This document shows positions 31,005-42,641 of a stretch of DNA of 49,367 nt, in pieces. The translations under genes and the position numbers were made by a program. Below the pieces are notes generated by a model, which had not been told where the DNA came from, searched no databases, and saw only the letters and a list, made by a program, of their open reading frames with translations. Positions within the stretch are counted from its first letter, which is position 1. Each line of letters starts with the position of its first letter. The stretch is from Chara braunii (taxonomy: Eukaryota > Streptophyta > Charophyceae > Charales > Characeae): contig BFEA01000358.1 in the NCBI GenBank assembly GCA_003427395.1, positions 428,266-477,632 on the forward strand, given 5' to 3'.

Positions 31005-33982
31005 TCATAGTGGTGGAGTACACGCCCCCTGACGCCAACGTACTTTGGTATATACAATAAATAGTAAACAAAGTGTGATCATAGATCGCACATCGATATC
31101 CAACAGCTGACTCACTGCCAGTGCTCGCCTCGGTCGTGGTCTGTCCTGTTTTTTTTTTTTTCTTCCATCGGGTTCCTCGAACATGCCGACGTGTCGTGCT
31201 TCGGGTTCCTCGATAGTGAGGAGAAACAACGGAATACCAATGAGCCTAACTCCCGGCATACTCAAACTAATACTTTCCTAAATGTTTCTGAATGTAATTA
31301 CGACGAGGCTTGACTAAATGTATCTGACTGGAATCACGTACCGACCATGGTAGAATAAATCCTCCTCATGACTGACCTAACTCAGGTGATACACCCATGA
31401 GCTTCTGAAATAGAGATCCAAGTTCGAAACCAGATTCCGCCAGATGAATGCAATAACACAAAAAAAAAGTAACATAATTCCAAGTTAGGGCTTATCCACA
31501 GCACTCGTGAAAACTCATTTTTGATTAAAAGAAAAGTTTCCTTTCAGATGTTTGGTTGTTCCAACACAACCTCTTGAAATAGTTGTCCTCATAAAGTCCG
31601 TCCAGACACCCATCTACGAACGTCGTGTTGGTCTTTCCTTCTCCCTTCTTCTCGAACATGTGTCCATCATTGTCCTCCATGTCCTCCTCCTTCCTAATTG
31701 ATAAGTTTACTTATTGATTCCATGATTGATATGTCAACCCATATTGATTAATTACACATATTTTTGTTCATATGTTATTTAGACAGGAGGCGGGGGAAAT
31801 AATGTGTGAGGCTGAAACATCGGGATCCTTTGTGTTGCAGTAATCAATATTATTGAAGGTGAAGGGTGAAAGGAAACCATACATACTCAAACTCAATCCC
31901 ACTTTTCATTAAAGCGAAAATTTTAGTTGATTGATTGGACTGGACAAATTTTTCGCATCCCCACCAGCAAGTGTGTATGTGTCTGCATGCGTTTGCGTTG
32001 ATATACCATATATGCAAGCGAATAGATTGACAGAGAAACTATCAACGATGGCACCAAGGAGCATGATGCCATGACCATATGAGTCGTGATGCACGTAATG
32101 ATCCACAAAATACGTGGATGACACACTTGAGGTCGATGACATAAAAAACACCTTATAAAAGGTTTTCCCAAGTGACAGTTGGGGAGTCTCACGTCCTCCT
32201 GCATAACCCTCGGTCCCATTGCATCCTGAGTTTCGCATACATTTGTAAGGCAAGACCGTAACTCCTTTTATAAGAAATACATAAAAATCTAAGATACTGA
32301 AAACAAAAACTAATAATCTTTCGTATTGGTTTCGCATATTTTTTAACTTTTTGATCTCTAATGGAAATATATATTTTTCACTGTATTAATATATATATAT
32401 TTTTTCATAGAGTGAATTGTTTATATTGTATTTCCCCTTCTTAGACTAGTACACGTTATTTTTCATGCAATAATGATTGAGGCTAAAAAACTTGCATCAT
32501 CGATTCCCTTTGGTGGATACTATTTGCCTTGATATCCTTGCCCTCACGGATGATAATTATATATATATTTTTTCATCATATTTTCTTCGCATAGTTTTTT
32601 TTTTAAATCATTGTAACCACTATCACATCATCATAAATTTGAGAATTTAACACCCATAGAAAATGCCCCAACAATGTAAGGCGTGAGAGCTCTACAAATT
32701 ATAATTTTAAACTAAACAATGTTGAGCACCATTTAATAAAATGAGGAATTTGCATGTAGTGAAACTGCATATGGAAAAATAACGTAGTTATTGCATTTTT
32801 TTAAATCACAATTGTCCACAACAGGAGGAACAATTGGCTTTTCGGTGGATTCATCGTCATTTAAGAATGAGAACTCGCAAACCTAAGGGTTGTGAAGGTT
32901 TGCGATAATTGACCCCCCCCCTTGCCCCTCCCCCTCAAACTTTGATGATTTTTTATGCTTAAAAAAATGCGTTAAAGAATATGAAAATTTGAGGGTGAAG
33001 ATAATATGTATTGACTTTTTTATAACAAATATTTTTAAAATAAAAAAAATAAATTTTCAACTGTGAAGTAAAACCTCGCAAAAGTTCGATGTGAGAGGGT
33101 ATATCAACTTTGACATACTCTGTGTTTTTTTTTTTTTTTTTTGCTCTCAATTTTACCACACCACGCTGCTTGTAACCTTAACAAAGGAATGTTGCCGATC
33201 CCTCTTATTTCCAGGCATCATGAATATGCAATTTAATGTTGTAAGAAGAAACAACATGTAATAAAATATTAAAGTCTCAAACATAAAAATTACACACGAA
33301 ATATGTGAAAGAAAATGAAGGTGAAATATATTGTAGGAAATAACTTTTACACGTATAATGTTTTCAGGAGAGATGTCAAGTTAAGTGATGCAGGTGTAAG
33401 AAGGTATGTCAATTTATGGAGTTTCGTTATAAGATTGATTGCACGAGTCAACATGATTTTTTTTTCGAAAAATAAAAAATAAAAAATTATTATCTCATAT
33501 TTTGTAGGGATGGAGATGCTCTATCAAATGAGAAAGACGAAGCAGATAAACAATGTAAATAACAAGAAAAACAAAGCAATAAAAAACAAAATATGTATAT
33601 ATACACATCTGTTATTTGTTATGAAACCTATAGTGCAATGTTTGATATGAGAAAGATTGTTATAAATCACACTATTATTAATCAGTATTATAAAAATGTT
33701 TTGCTTATCATAGACAATACATGGTAGGAGCAATGAGAGATCAATGAAAGTTAAGGCTCCACAAACCATTTGACCTTAGTACAATTCACTTTAAAAGAAA
33801 ACGTTCAATTAATTAGTTAGTAGACAAAATTGGATTGGAGGAAATACTAAAATGTAATTGTGCCAAATCGTATCGTGTCGAGTGTAGAATGTGTAATTTT
33901 TAAATCGAAGAAACAAAATTGTGAGCTGATAATTCTTTGTTGTCTTTTCATGTTAATAATTCTTATATTTTAAGAAAATTCA
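31005..33982. other. AT-rich, no gene seen
   Basis: Long A/T runs, a TATATA run near 32385 and stops in all frames. The longest frame (142 codons, 32337-31909 minus) has no recognisable domain. Confidence 0.5.
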
Positions 33983-33990
33983 TTGCCAAA

Positions 33991-34999
33991 CTAGCTTTCC
34001 AGCCCGAACGTCCGAGCCCCCCCAGGTCGCCCGGAATGGCGTCCTGGGCGCCCGGCCGGGCGACCGCCCCGCGCAGGCACCTAGACACCCTCATCGCCAT
34101 CCCCCAAAAACCTAAAAAAAAAAATTTGGCACCGCAGGCCTACGGCCCAAACGGGGAAAAAAAATTAGGCGGCGGCCGCAAAAATTTTCAGGGCCTGATA
34201 GACCCTGTTTCATGGCTTTTTTTTTTTTGTGCCTTGGTCGTCGATCTGCGTCGATCCTCTTACTTTTAGTCTCTTCAGTTTTTTTTTTTCTTTTCGTTTC
34301 TCCTTCTACTTTGTCGTGCTCTTCTTCTTGCTACTCCTCCATCAGTCTTTCCCCCCTCCACATAGTCGCCCTCTCCTTCCTCCACCATCTCCTCCCTCCA
34401 CATCAGTCTCCCTCTCGCCCCCATCCTCCTCCATCAGTAAACCTCCCTCCACATAGTCTCCTTCTCCCCTTCCTTCGCCATAGCTCCCTCTCTCGTCCTC
34501 CACATCAGGTTCCTCTCCTTTGCCATAGTCTCCCTCATGCCTTTTCCTCCTCCATCAGTCTCCCTCCTCCATCCAGATACATAAATGTGCCCATCCCTCC
34601 TCCGTTACAACCTCCCTCCTCCTCTTCCCTCTCCATTGGCTCCCTCGACCATAGACTCCCTCCCTCTCCACCGCCATAGCCTCCATCCTCCCTCGTCCCT
34701 CTACTGCCACAACCTCCATCCTCCCTTCTCCCTCTCCCTCCATAACCTCCTCTTCCCTCCTCCTCCGCCATAACCTCCTCTTCCCTCCTCCCTCTGCCAT
34801 AACCCCTCTCCACCCCCCAACACACGGAAACCAACATGCCTGGAGAAAAAAAAATGAGACCGGATTTGGGTTGTACTTGGAAAGCGCAGCAAGGCCCTGC
34901 AGGCCAAAAAACAAAATAAAAAAATTCAGTGGTTTTGTTTCATGCCCGGGGTACCCCGGGCGAGGTCCCTACCCGGGCGTGGCGCCCCGGGAAAGCTAG
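33991..34999. mobile_element. Non-autonomous TIR element, 1009 bp, 8-bp TSD
   Basis: Perfect 10-bp terminal repeats CTAGCTTTCC (33991-34000) and GGAAAGCTAG (34990-34999) are flanked by TTGCCAAA at 33983-33990 and 35000-35007. The ends are GC-rich with palindromic CCCGGCCGGGC and GGGGTACCCC words. The middle is a pyrimidine-rich TCCTCC low-complexity stretch. No transposase. Confidence 0.85.
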
Positions 35000-35408
35000 T
35001 TGCCAAACTTTTTTCAAAAGTGGTAAAAATTATAGAACCTCCGCAATTTGAACACCTACTCTTTTAGTTATTATAGGGAGAACTAGTATGATATTGCTAA
35101 TGTGTAGCACAACCTTGCCAATAACAAGTCACTTATATATATTTTTTAATTTCTCAACATAATTTTTTTTTACAAGAAGTGAAAGATGAAAAAACGTTTT
35201 ATTTTTAAAAAATTCCATCATATTTAATATTCTCATTCCAATGTTTGTCAAATTCTGAGATTTCCAGTTTTATTTGACAAGTTTTCGTTTAAACAAGAGT
35301 TTTTCATTCCAACTATATCTATTTGTTGAAGATGGAATAAAATTTTGAAAGAGTTTATTAAATATCTTAATTAAACTTTCATTCTACTATAATAAATATC
35401 CTCTAACT

Positions 35409-35690
35409 CTAGGCTACCAGCCGGGACGCCCGGGTCTCGGGTGGCCAGCCCGTGCAAGGATCAGATAAGGTCCCAGCAAAAAAAAAAAAAAAAAAAAAAA
35501 AAATCCAAAATTTTTGAAAAAAAAAACTATGTTATGCAGAAAATTAAACTGAACAACTTTTGCTTCAGGGTCACATCGAAAGTCTTCACCAAATTTAAAA
35601 TAAAAAATAAAATTCAATTTATTTTATTTTATTATTTTAATTATTTTGGCCCGGCCGGGCAAGTGACCCCGAGCCACTCTGGTAGCCTAC
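35409..35690. mobile_element. MITE, 282 bp, 8-bp TSD
   Basis: Terminal repeats CTAGGCTACCAG (35409-35420) and CTGGTAGCCTAC (35679-35690) match at 11 of 12 positions and are flanked by CTCTAACT at 35401-35408 and 35691-35698. The interior (A tract, CTATGTTATGCAG, CAACTTTTGC) matches the truncated copy at 19749. Confidence 0.88.
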
Positions 35691-36279
35691 CTCTAACTTA
35701 CATTGAGTTAATCTATTTATAACCGCGAATTTATTTATAGAATGGCAGTCGAATTAAAATATTTCATGAACTTGTCCAGACTTTCATTCCATCTGTAGCA
35801 TACAGTTCAAATAAAAAGGGATACCCCATTCTTGGTAGGAAAGTTTTTAAGTAAGACGAAAAATTTTAAAGTGGAATTATATTTTTTTAAATAAAATAAA
35901 AATTTAAAATTTAAAATGTAATTTTTGTATAAAAATGATTATTTATTCCTTTTTGTTTTCTTCTGTTGCTTGTCATCCGCCTGCATTTGAGCGTACCTGT
36001 CATTGGGGTCTCAATACCTGCCAAAAGGGCTAAGATGAATCCATGTTGTTTTTTTTTTGTAATGCCGTACATAAATATTTTTGGAGTTCGAAAGGGTTTA
36101 CAATGCGAGTACGAAACTCGTTTAAGAAAGTAATATCAAATCAGTTGATGGAGTATCGGTGAGGAATGCACATTCTGGTGCGGGGTTATATGTTCAAATC
36201 TTTGAGCTCGTTTGGTGGCATGCTAACACTGTAGGTGTTCACAGGCGCATCATTTACGGGTTAGGGTTGCTACATGTTG

Positions 36280-36372
36280 GGGTATCAACATGACGGGGCC
36301 TATTGGGTATCAACATGAGGGAGCCTATTAGGTGTCAACATAAGGGAGCCTATTGAGTACCGGCATGGAGCG
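36280..36372. repeat. 25-bp minisatellite, about four copies
   Basis: GGGTATCAACATGAGGGAGC-type units start at 36280, 36305, 36330 and 36355; the last is degenerate. Confidence 0.8.
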
Positions 36373-37330
36373 TCTCGGGGTGGAAATCTATAACGTTGTG
36401 CAGTGGAGATAATGTACTACAGATGATAAGCTAGGTGGGGCGATGTGTTTTGAGAGGGGCGTCTTAGGAACTTTCTTGCCGAGGTTGAGGGGATTATTGC
36501 TGGTGCTGCAACCTCCTAGTAGTAAACAAGAGTTGAAAATGGCTTAGTGTGCACATGTCATAATCATAGAAGGGATGCTATGATGCACTGGTGCACATAC
36601 ACAGGCGTGGCTAGGAACCCATCGTTATGAAAGACCCTTATGGGAGCTGTTGAAAGTCATGAACTGAGGTGATGACAAACCTCGATGATCACCCCACGCC
36701 TTCAGAAAGATCTGGTCCTTTCGATTAGTGTAGTACTAAGAGGGAGCCGTTGGGCTTCGTGTTATGGGGTCAAAGAGAACCCCCGTTTGGGAGACAAAAT
36801 AACCATACAGATGTTACATGTTCATATACATAGGACGATAGACCCCCCCGACTACGATAAGTGCGGTCTAGTGGGTCCACAGTTCACTGTTCATTAAGCC
36901 AAGTGGCCTTGCCAGTGTAATAATTTTGGGGGCAACTGCACCACGAAGGACTGGATATGAGGAGGTTATTTCCCACCTTGGGAAGAACATTTTCGACCAA
37001 GTGCACTAAACAGGGGTCCATTGGTGACAAAGCAGGGATGAAAGTCCCTAAGGATTATGATATCAAGGAGTTATGATGACTAGTCACCCCCAAACAGGTT
37101 GTGCTATAGAAAGCGTGATCCTGTCACCTGCAACCTTCTATATCTATAATAATAATAATATAATAATCTTACTAAAGGTCGAAGTGGTGCTCGTGTAACG
37201 GCCCCCTTAGGCCCAACAAAAATTGTTTGCACGCAAAGGGGTCATGGGGGGGGCCTGTCCTGTGGGTAACCTCAACCTGGATTAGTATTCATTTTTTGCC
37301 ATTTTCTCAGGTGAAGACAACATATGCAGA

Positions 37331-37650
37331 GTCTCACTCCACTACTCACCGAATGTGCAACATGAGAATTAATCTTCCACTAGAACACCGAAAGGCACCA
37401 GGCGCCCTTTCGTTTCATTTTTTCTGGTAGTTTTCCCTTTCTGTCGTTTTGTGAGGGCAAGATACGTTGGGCCTCGCTGAGTAGTGGAGCAAAGCCTGAT
37501 GTCAGGTGTCGGCCCACTGCTCACAAAAATGCAAAATGAGAATGAGTCTTCCGCCCCGAGAAGACACATGGGGCCCTGTAATTTCGTCTCTTTCTGTCAG
37601 TGTTTCCTTTTTTGCCCTTTTCCAGGGGCACGATACGACGCCCTCGTTCA
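37331..37650. repeat. Degenerate duplication of about 175 bp
   Basis: CCACTACTCACCGAATGTGC.. at about 37340 and CCACTGCTCACAAAAATGC.. at about 37512 share word order (ATGAGAAT, TCTTCC, TTTCTGTC, TTTGTGAGG or TTTTCCAGG, GATACG). Confidence 0.5.
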
Positions 37651-38296
37651 CTTTTGTCATGACACGCCAGCGTCGCTTCACCACTCATCAAAATAAATCT
37701 CACGGTACAACATGGGAAGGTACAGGAGCAGGAACGGGAGTAGAAGGGACATCATGAAGAGCGGGAGGACGGGGGCAATGAACAGGAGGAGCAGTGGGAA
37801 GATCATGAAAGGGAGTGGCGGAAGGAGGGGAAAGGTCGTTCAGCGGGAGGAGGACAAGGAACAAAATGAGGTGGAGGAAAAGGGTTACCTTGGGGAGTGG
37901 AAGGAGGATCCTTTGAAGACTGCGACCGTTTTCTTTTGGGTTGCATTCTGGGAGAAAGAGGGGGGTGGGGTGGGGGTTGTGAAGGTGCACGCTTGAGAGG
38001 GACGAGTAGGCGAGGAAGTAGTGGGAGGAGAGGAGGTCTGCCGCAGTTGTAGCCGCGGCGGGTATCCGTTTGTTTCTTGGAAGTATAAAGAAAAGATGTA
38101 GCATTGCAATTAGATGTACCTATGGTTATGGTAACATCAAGCATACGGATGCGACTGAGTAGTAGTACGTTGAGACAAAAGGTTTTGATAGTGTCAACAG
38201 ACTTATTAATGCTAATGTCAACGATACGTTGGCAGATATGAAGAAGTGAGAGACTTATATGAACAAAACATGTCAGAGGATGTCCCTCACGAGATA

Positions 38297-38561
38297 GACC
38301 ATTTGTCATGAGATGTGAATGGGCGGCTATCATTCATCGAGGATTAATAGACCATTTGTCAGAAAATGTGAATGGGCGGCTATCGTTCATCAAGAGTTAA
38401 CAAACAATTTGTCAGGAGTTGTGAATGGGTGGCTATCGTTCATCGAGAGTTAATAGACCATTTGTCAGGAGATGTGCATGGGCGGCTATCGTTCATAAAG
38501 AGTTAATAGACAATTTGTCAGGAGATGTGAATGGGCAGGCTAGCCTTCATCGAGAGCTCAG
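38297..38561. repeat. 53-bp minisatellite, five copies
   Basis: Units containing GACCATTTGTCAGGAGATGT and GGGCGGCTATCGTTCATC start at 38297, 38350, 38403, 38456 and 38509, exactly 53 bp apart. The period is not a multiple of three. Confidence 0.9.
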
Positions 38562-39677
38562 GCGTCAGTATTCTCAGCAAGAAAACATGATATCTATTAG
38601 TTCTGTGTCATCGTTTGGAAGTAAAAAAGATGATGATAGTTCAAATAAGGACACAACGGATATCTGAAGTAGTAAAGGTTTTTTCGAAAGTCATTCATCA
38701 TTTGGTACCTACAATGATTGAAAAGCTGTTTGGAGCCCACGACCACAACGATTTAGGGAGCAAAATGCGAGAGAAACACGAATAAGGATGTCATTAAAGT
38801 TGATTAAACTGCATACTATCATTAAGGAGGTCGATTGTCTGGAGTGTAGATTGGTATATGCTAGATGCACATGACCATGATTCGCGTTAGCTATTGTCCA
38901 AAGGTTTGAACGAAACTGAAAATGCGATTCATTGTTTATATTTTTCGTCAAATCCAATCTCCCATTCGCGTATCTGTACGAACATCATCAGGTCAAGCGT
39001 CATTTAGGTAAATACATATTAGAATAGTAAAAACATAAGCTTGTAATACAACAACACTCAACTCTAACCCGGTTAATGCAAAGACAATGAGAAAAGGTGC
39101 AAGATTAGCTAAATACATGATACCTCCCATAAACAACATAGTCCAAGCAAAACCACCCCATATAACACATTCAATCAGTGCGATGCAGTCGATGCTTGGA
39201 AGGCGACACACTGTGGTCTGGTGACTAGGGAGTGCAGACATATAGGTAGAGTTATGACATTGGGAAATTGAATATTCGCTAGTAGCTTTCAAAGTCATCC
39301 AATTTCCACTCGTCTCGAGGGGTCTACATTTCAGCACCAGCCTTTGAGGCTTTTATGATTGATGATTGGTGAATAGATAATGCAGTTATGAGATTGGATC
39401 ATTGGGGTATGTATTCATACATAGATCGCCACACATAGTGGATGCATACATCTCCACATCGAGATGGGACAGGTAGTGAAGAAGAAGATGCGGTGAAGAA
39501 GAAGAAAAAGGTGCAGATTGCAAGGCCCATGTTAAAATTATCGAACCGACGATCATTGTGTGAGATGCACAGTTCCCAATTGGATATATACATTCCAAAG
39601 CGTGCACCCATAAAGATTATTTGCAAAGAAGTATACGCATTGACCGTTATGCAAATACACCGCATCATCCCTTCAGT

Positions 39678-39845
39678 CATGTCAGTTATAAACTATACGA
39701 CTGACACCTCAAGCGATGCGGGAGACAAGAGACAGGTTCATGAGGGTGGGGCCCCTTCAGGCATGTCAGTTATAAATTATATGACTGGCACCTGAAGCGA
39801 TGCAGGAGACGAGAGAGAGGGTCAATGAGGGTGGGGTTCGTTCAT
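39678..39845. repeat. 84-bp tandem duplication
   Basis: CATGTCAGTTATAAA starts at 39678 and 39762; both units contain GCGATGC.GGAGAC.AGAGA and ATGAGGGTGGGG. Confidence 0.8.
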
Positions 39846-39978
39846 CGATTGAGTTTACCTCGATTAGTGAGAGATGAGTGAGAGCAGGATGTGATTGCAA
39901 AAAAAACGACTTGCAAACAATCGTTAGAAAATTGGGAGAGCAGCCATGCAGAAGAAGGAGAGAGAGATACCGAATGGT

Positions 39979-40054
39979 GGATGGGGCAACTTGATGGGGC
40001 AGGAGGGAAAGTGGGTGGATGGGGCAACTTGATGGGACAGGAGGGAAAGTGAAT
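39979..40054. repeat. 38-bp tandem duplication
   Basis: GGATGGGGCAACTTGATGGG starts at 39979 and, with one change, at 40017. Confidence 0.85.
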
Positions 40055-40283
40055 GGTGGGCAAGAGCCACCTAGGCGAGAGAGGAGGGGGGGGGAAGGTC
40101 CCTTTGGGAGTGGAGGGGAGAGTTGCACAGGATGGGGAGTGAGAAGTTTGAATCACATACAATAAGGAGGGGGAATACAACGGAGGTGGTGGGGGAAGAG
40201 TCTCATGGTTTTGGGATGGGCTGAGGGACGTATGAGGCAAGGACTCACATTGGGTAGAGGGGAAGTCATCGAGTGGTAAGCAC

Positions 40284-40320
40284 ACACAGACACACACACA
40301 CACACACACGCACACACACA
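40284..40320. repeat. (CA)n microsatellite at the Gypsy-A insertion site
   Basis: A CACACA run with a few interruptions ends three bases before the 5' LTR, so the element landed in or beside a microsatellite. Confidence 0.85.
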
Positions 40321-40323
40321 GAG

Positions 40324-41464
40324 TGTTACATCTTCGACGCCACACGGGTCCTACCAGACCCGACATAGGGGTAGAGGGACACAGTTGGGCCAAAGGCCCG
40401 ACCTTGGGGGTACTACAGGCCGTAAAGGCCTTTACCTTGGACCAGACCCGACGGGGCGGCCCAAACGATATTACCGTTTGGGCCTGGCGGCGCTCTTGAG
40501 GCTGCTGCCCGCCGGTTGGGGCTGAACCGTCCATCTGGACGGTTCAGGGCACGGTCAGGCCTCGCAACATAGAGGCCGACCTCTGCCCACCGGTACAAAA
40601 GTACCGGTCCAGCCTCCGTGAGGCTATCGACCTACCGGCATTCTACCGGTACGGTATGGTACAGCGCACATTAGCGTTGGTGCTATTCTTAGCACAAGAG
40701 CGAGGAGCAGGCAGCAGTAGCGCAGCATTAGCGCAGCAGCGACGAGCGGAGCAGCAGCAGGGCGACTGAGCCAGATCGGCGGCCATCGCCGCCTGAGGTA
40801 TCAGGGAGCCGAAGGTTCTCTCCTCATCCCATCGTCAGTCCTCTCTCTCTCTCTCTCCTCCTCGACTCTCTCTTCTTCTTCTTCTTCTTCTTCTTCTTCT
40901 TCTCCTTCTTCTCTTCAGACTCCATCTTCTTCTTTTTCTTCTTCTTCTTCTTCTTCTTCTTCTTCAGATTGGAGACTTATACTAGTGGACAGAGATCAGT
41001 GTTGGACTTCAGTGGTATGAGACTGTGGTACTTACCGGATTGGAGACTTGGAGATAGTTGGGGTTGATACTTGGCTGCATCACAGTTCGGACACCGGTTA
41101 CATTTGGACTCTGTATCTCCGACATTGTTGACTGATTGTCCTCGACATTTTGTTCTTGTTGGATGACATTTTGGACTACCATATCGGTGGACCTATCGGA
41201 TTCTATCTCGGTGACCTACCAGTGCTGTCTACCTACCCCACCTCCTTTGTCTCTCCTCCCACCTTTCATCTGTGTATGTGTGTACGGGATCTGGGCATCG
41301 TCCATGCTTGGCCCAGACCCCACCATCTCACGATTGTATGTGTGTGGAGTGATTCTTGAGTCAGTCTATGTGAGTCAGTCCGTTTATCAGACTTCCGCTG
41401 CATATATGCTCATCCTGCATTGGTTGATCTTTGGTTCTGCCCATACTCATTGAAGTATGTAACA
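40324..41464 (+). repeat. 5' LTR of Gypsy-A (1141 bp)
   Basis: Begins TGTTACA (40324) and ends TGTAACA (41458-41464), a perfect 7-bp terminal inverted repeat. It carries a hairpin cluster in the first 300 bp and (TC)n and (TTC)n microsatellites at about 40843-40965. Confidence 0.92.
40422..40625. repeat. Cluster of five hairpins in the Gypsy-A U3 region
   Basis: Perfect inverted repeats: 14-bp palindrome at 40422-40435; 10-bp arms 40458-40467 with 40475-40484; 12-bp arms 40522-40533 with 40536-40547; 8-bp arms 40589-40596 with 40601-40608 (ACCGGTAC, AAAA loop); 6-bp arms at 40611-40625. Confidence 0.85.
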
Positions 41465-42641
41465 GTTTTGATATCGGAGCAGACGAATTACGGATCTCCT
41501 CACCAGGTAAGACTGATCTAGGAATTAGATTGTTCTTCAATCTTCCAAATCAGCGCTGAATTACTATCAAGTTCAAAGTTGCAAATTTTTTTTTCTTTTA
41601 TTTTCGGTATTCTATTTACTTCGGCATTTCCGTTTCAATTCGGTATTCGGACTTATAATTCGGATTTCTGTTTTCTCCCGGTATGCTGTTTATTTGGGTT
41701 CCGATTGAGTGACACTAATCCGATAACTAGTTAATATTCGTTTTTCTGATTGTACACGTATTAGGGTTGAATCAGTATTATGTTGAAATTCGGCTTTTCT
41801 GCTTTCCATTCAGCATTCCATTTTTCGGCATTCTGTTGTAAATCCTATATTTCATTTTCTTTTGGATTTCCGTTGTCTTTCAGTATTGGAAATTAGGGTT
41901 ACGAAAATCTTTTGGTTTTAGATCAACTTGGGGAAATTCGAACGTTTTGGGACCGTAAATCCGAAAATTCCGCCGAAACGCGGAAAATTAAGGTTGGGAC
42001 CGAAATTTTCGCGAATTTTTTTTTTCCGTTTCCCTTGTTTGAGAAATTCCGAAAACGGGTTTTGGCCTTTAAAAATCGGATTTTGACGGTGGAAATTCCC
42101 AAAAATTCACGTTTTTAAAAATTCGAGTATTTTTTTCTAACTTTTTCCGAATTATTTTTTTTGGGCAAACTAATCCGAAGCTAACCCTCAAAGTTGCAAC
42201 TTCCGGGTAGTTCACTCATTAATGATGAATTCCCGGAGCGTATTTGATCTCAAAAGGACCTAATCTTGATACAATTCAAATTCGTTCATTACCATTATTG
42301 CAAATATTGCTTATTGATTACATCTATTGCAAATATTGGTTCTTGATTATCTTTATTACAAACATTGTTTTATTGATTATCATTAAGAATTATTATTTCG
42401 TTATTTGTCATTAATTTAAACTTTATTAAATAATTCGTTAATTTTATTTGTTATTACGAATTTTTTGAATTGTTTACAGGAAATTTATTTTTTTTGTTTT
42501 AGATTAGGTGTCTACAGTCCATCTGTGGGACAGGGGACTGCATGTGTATTGTTTGATTGTTCTACCCCTGTGCCCACTCTCTCTCTACCCTCCCCGTAAT
42601 CTGTGACCACCGAGACTTCTCAACTACCACATCAGATCAAA
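41465..42641 (+). other. Long untranslated leader of Gypsy-A
   Basis: About 1.2 kb without a long frame. It is rich in TTCGG(N)ATTTC words (41600-42180) and in ATTGCAAATATTG/TTGATTA near-repeats (42290-42400). It may carry packaging or translation signals; that is inference. Confidence 0.6.
41469..41480 (+). other. Primer-binding site of Gypsy-A
   Basis: TGATATCGGAGC lies four bases after the LTR end. It differs by one base (G to A) from the Gypsy-B PBS and by two from the usual plant initiator-Met PBS. Confidence 0.7.

Noticed and set aside
34212-34914. Ser/Pro- and Gly-rich frames inside the 33991-34999 element
   Set aside because: Low-complexity TCCTCC sequence without domains.
36130-36240. 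tRNA-derived SINE head (TATCGGTGAGG and TTCAAATCTTT)
   Set aside because: The A- and B-box matches are too poor and there is no tail or target duplication.
38297-38561. CRISPR-like array
   Set aside because: Head-to-tail 53-bp minisatellite with no distinct spacers, in a eukaryotic context.
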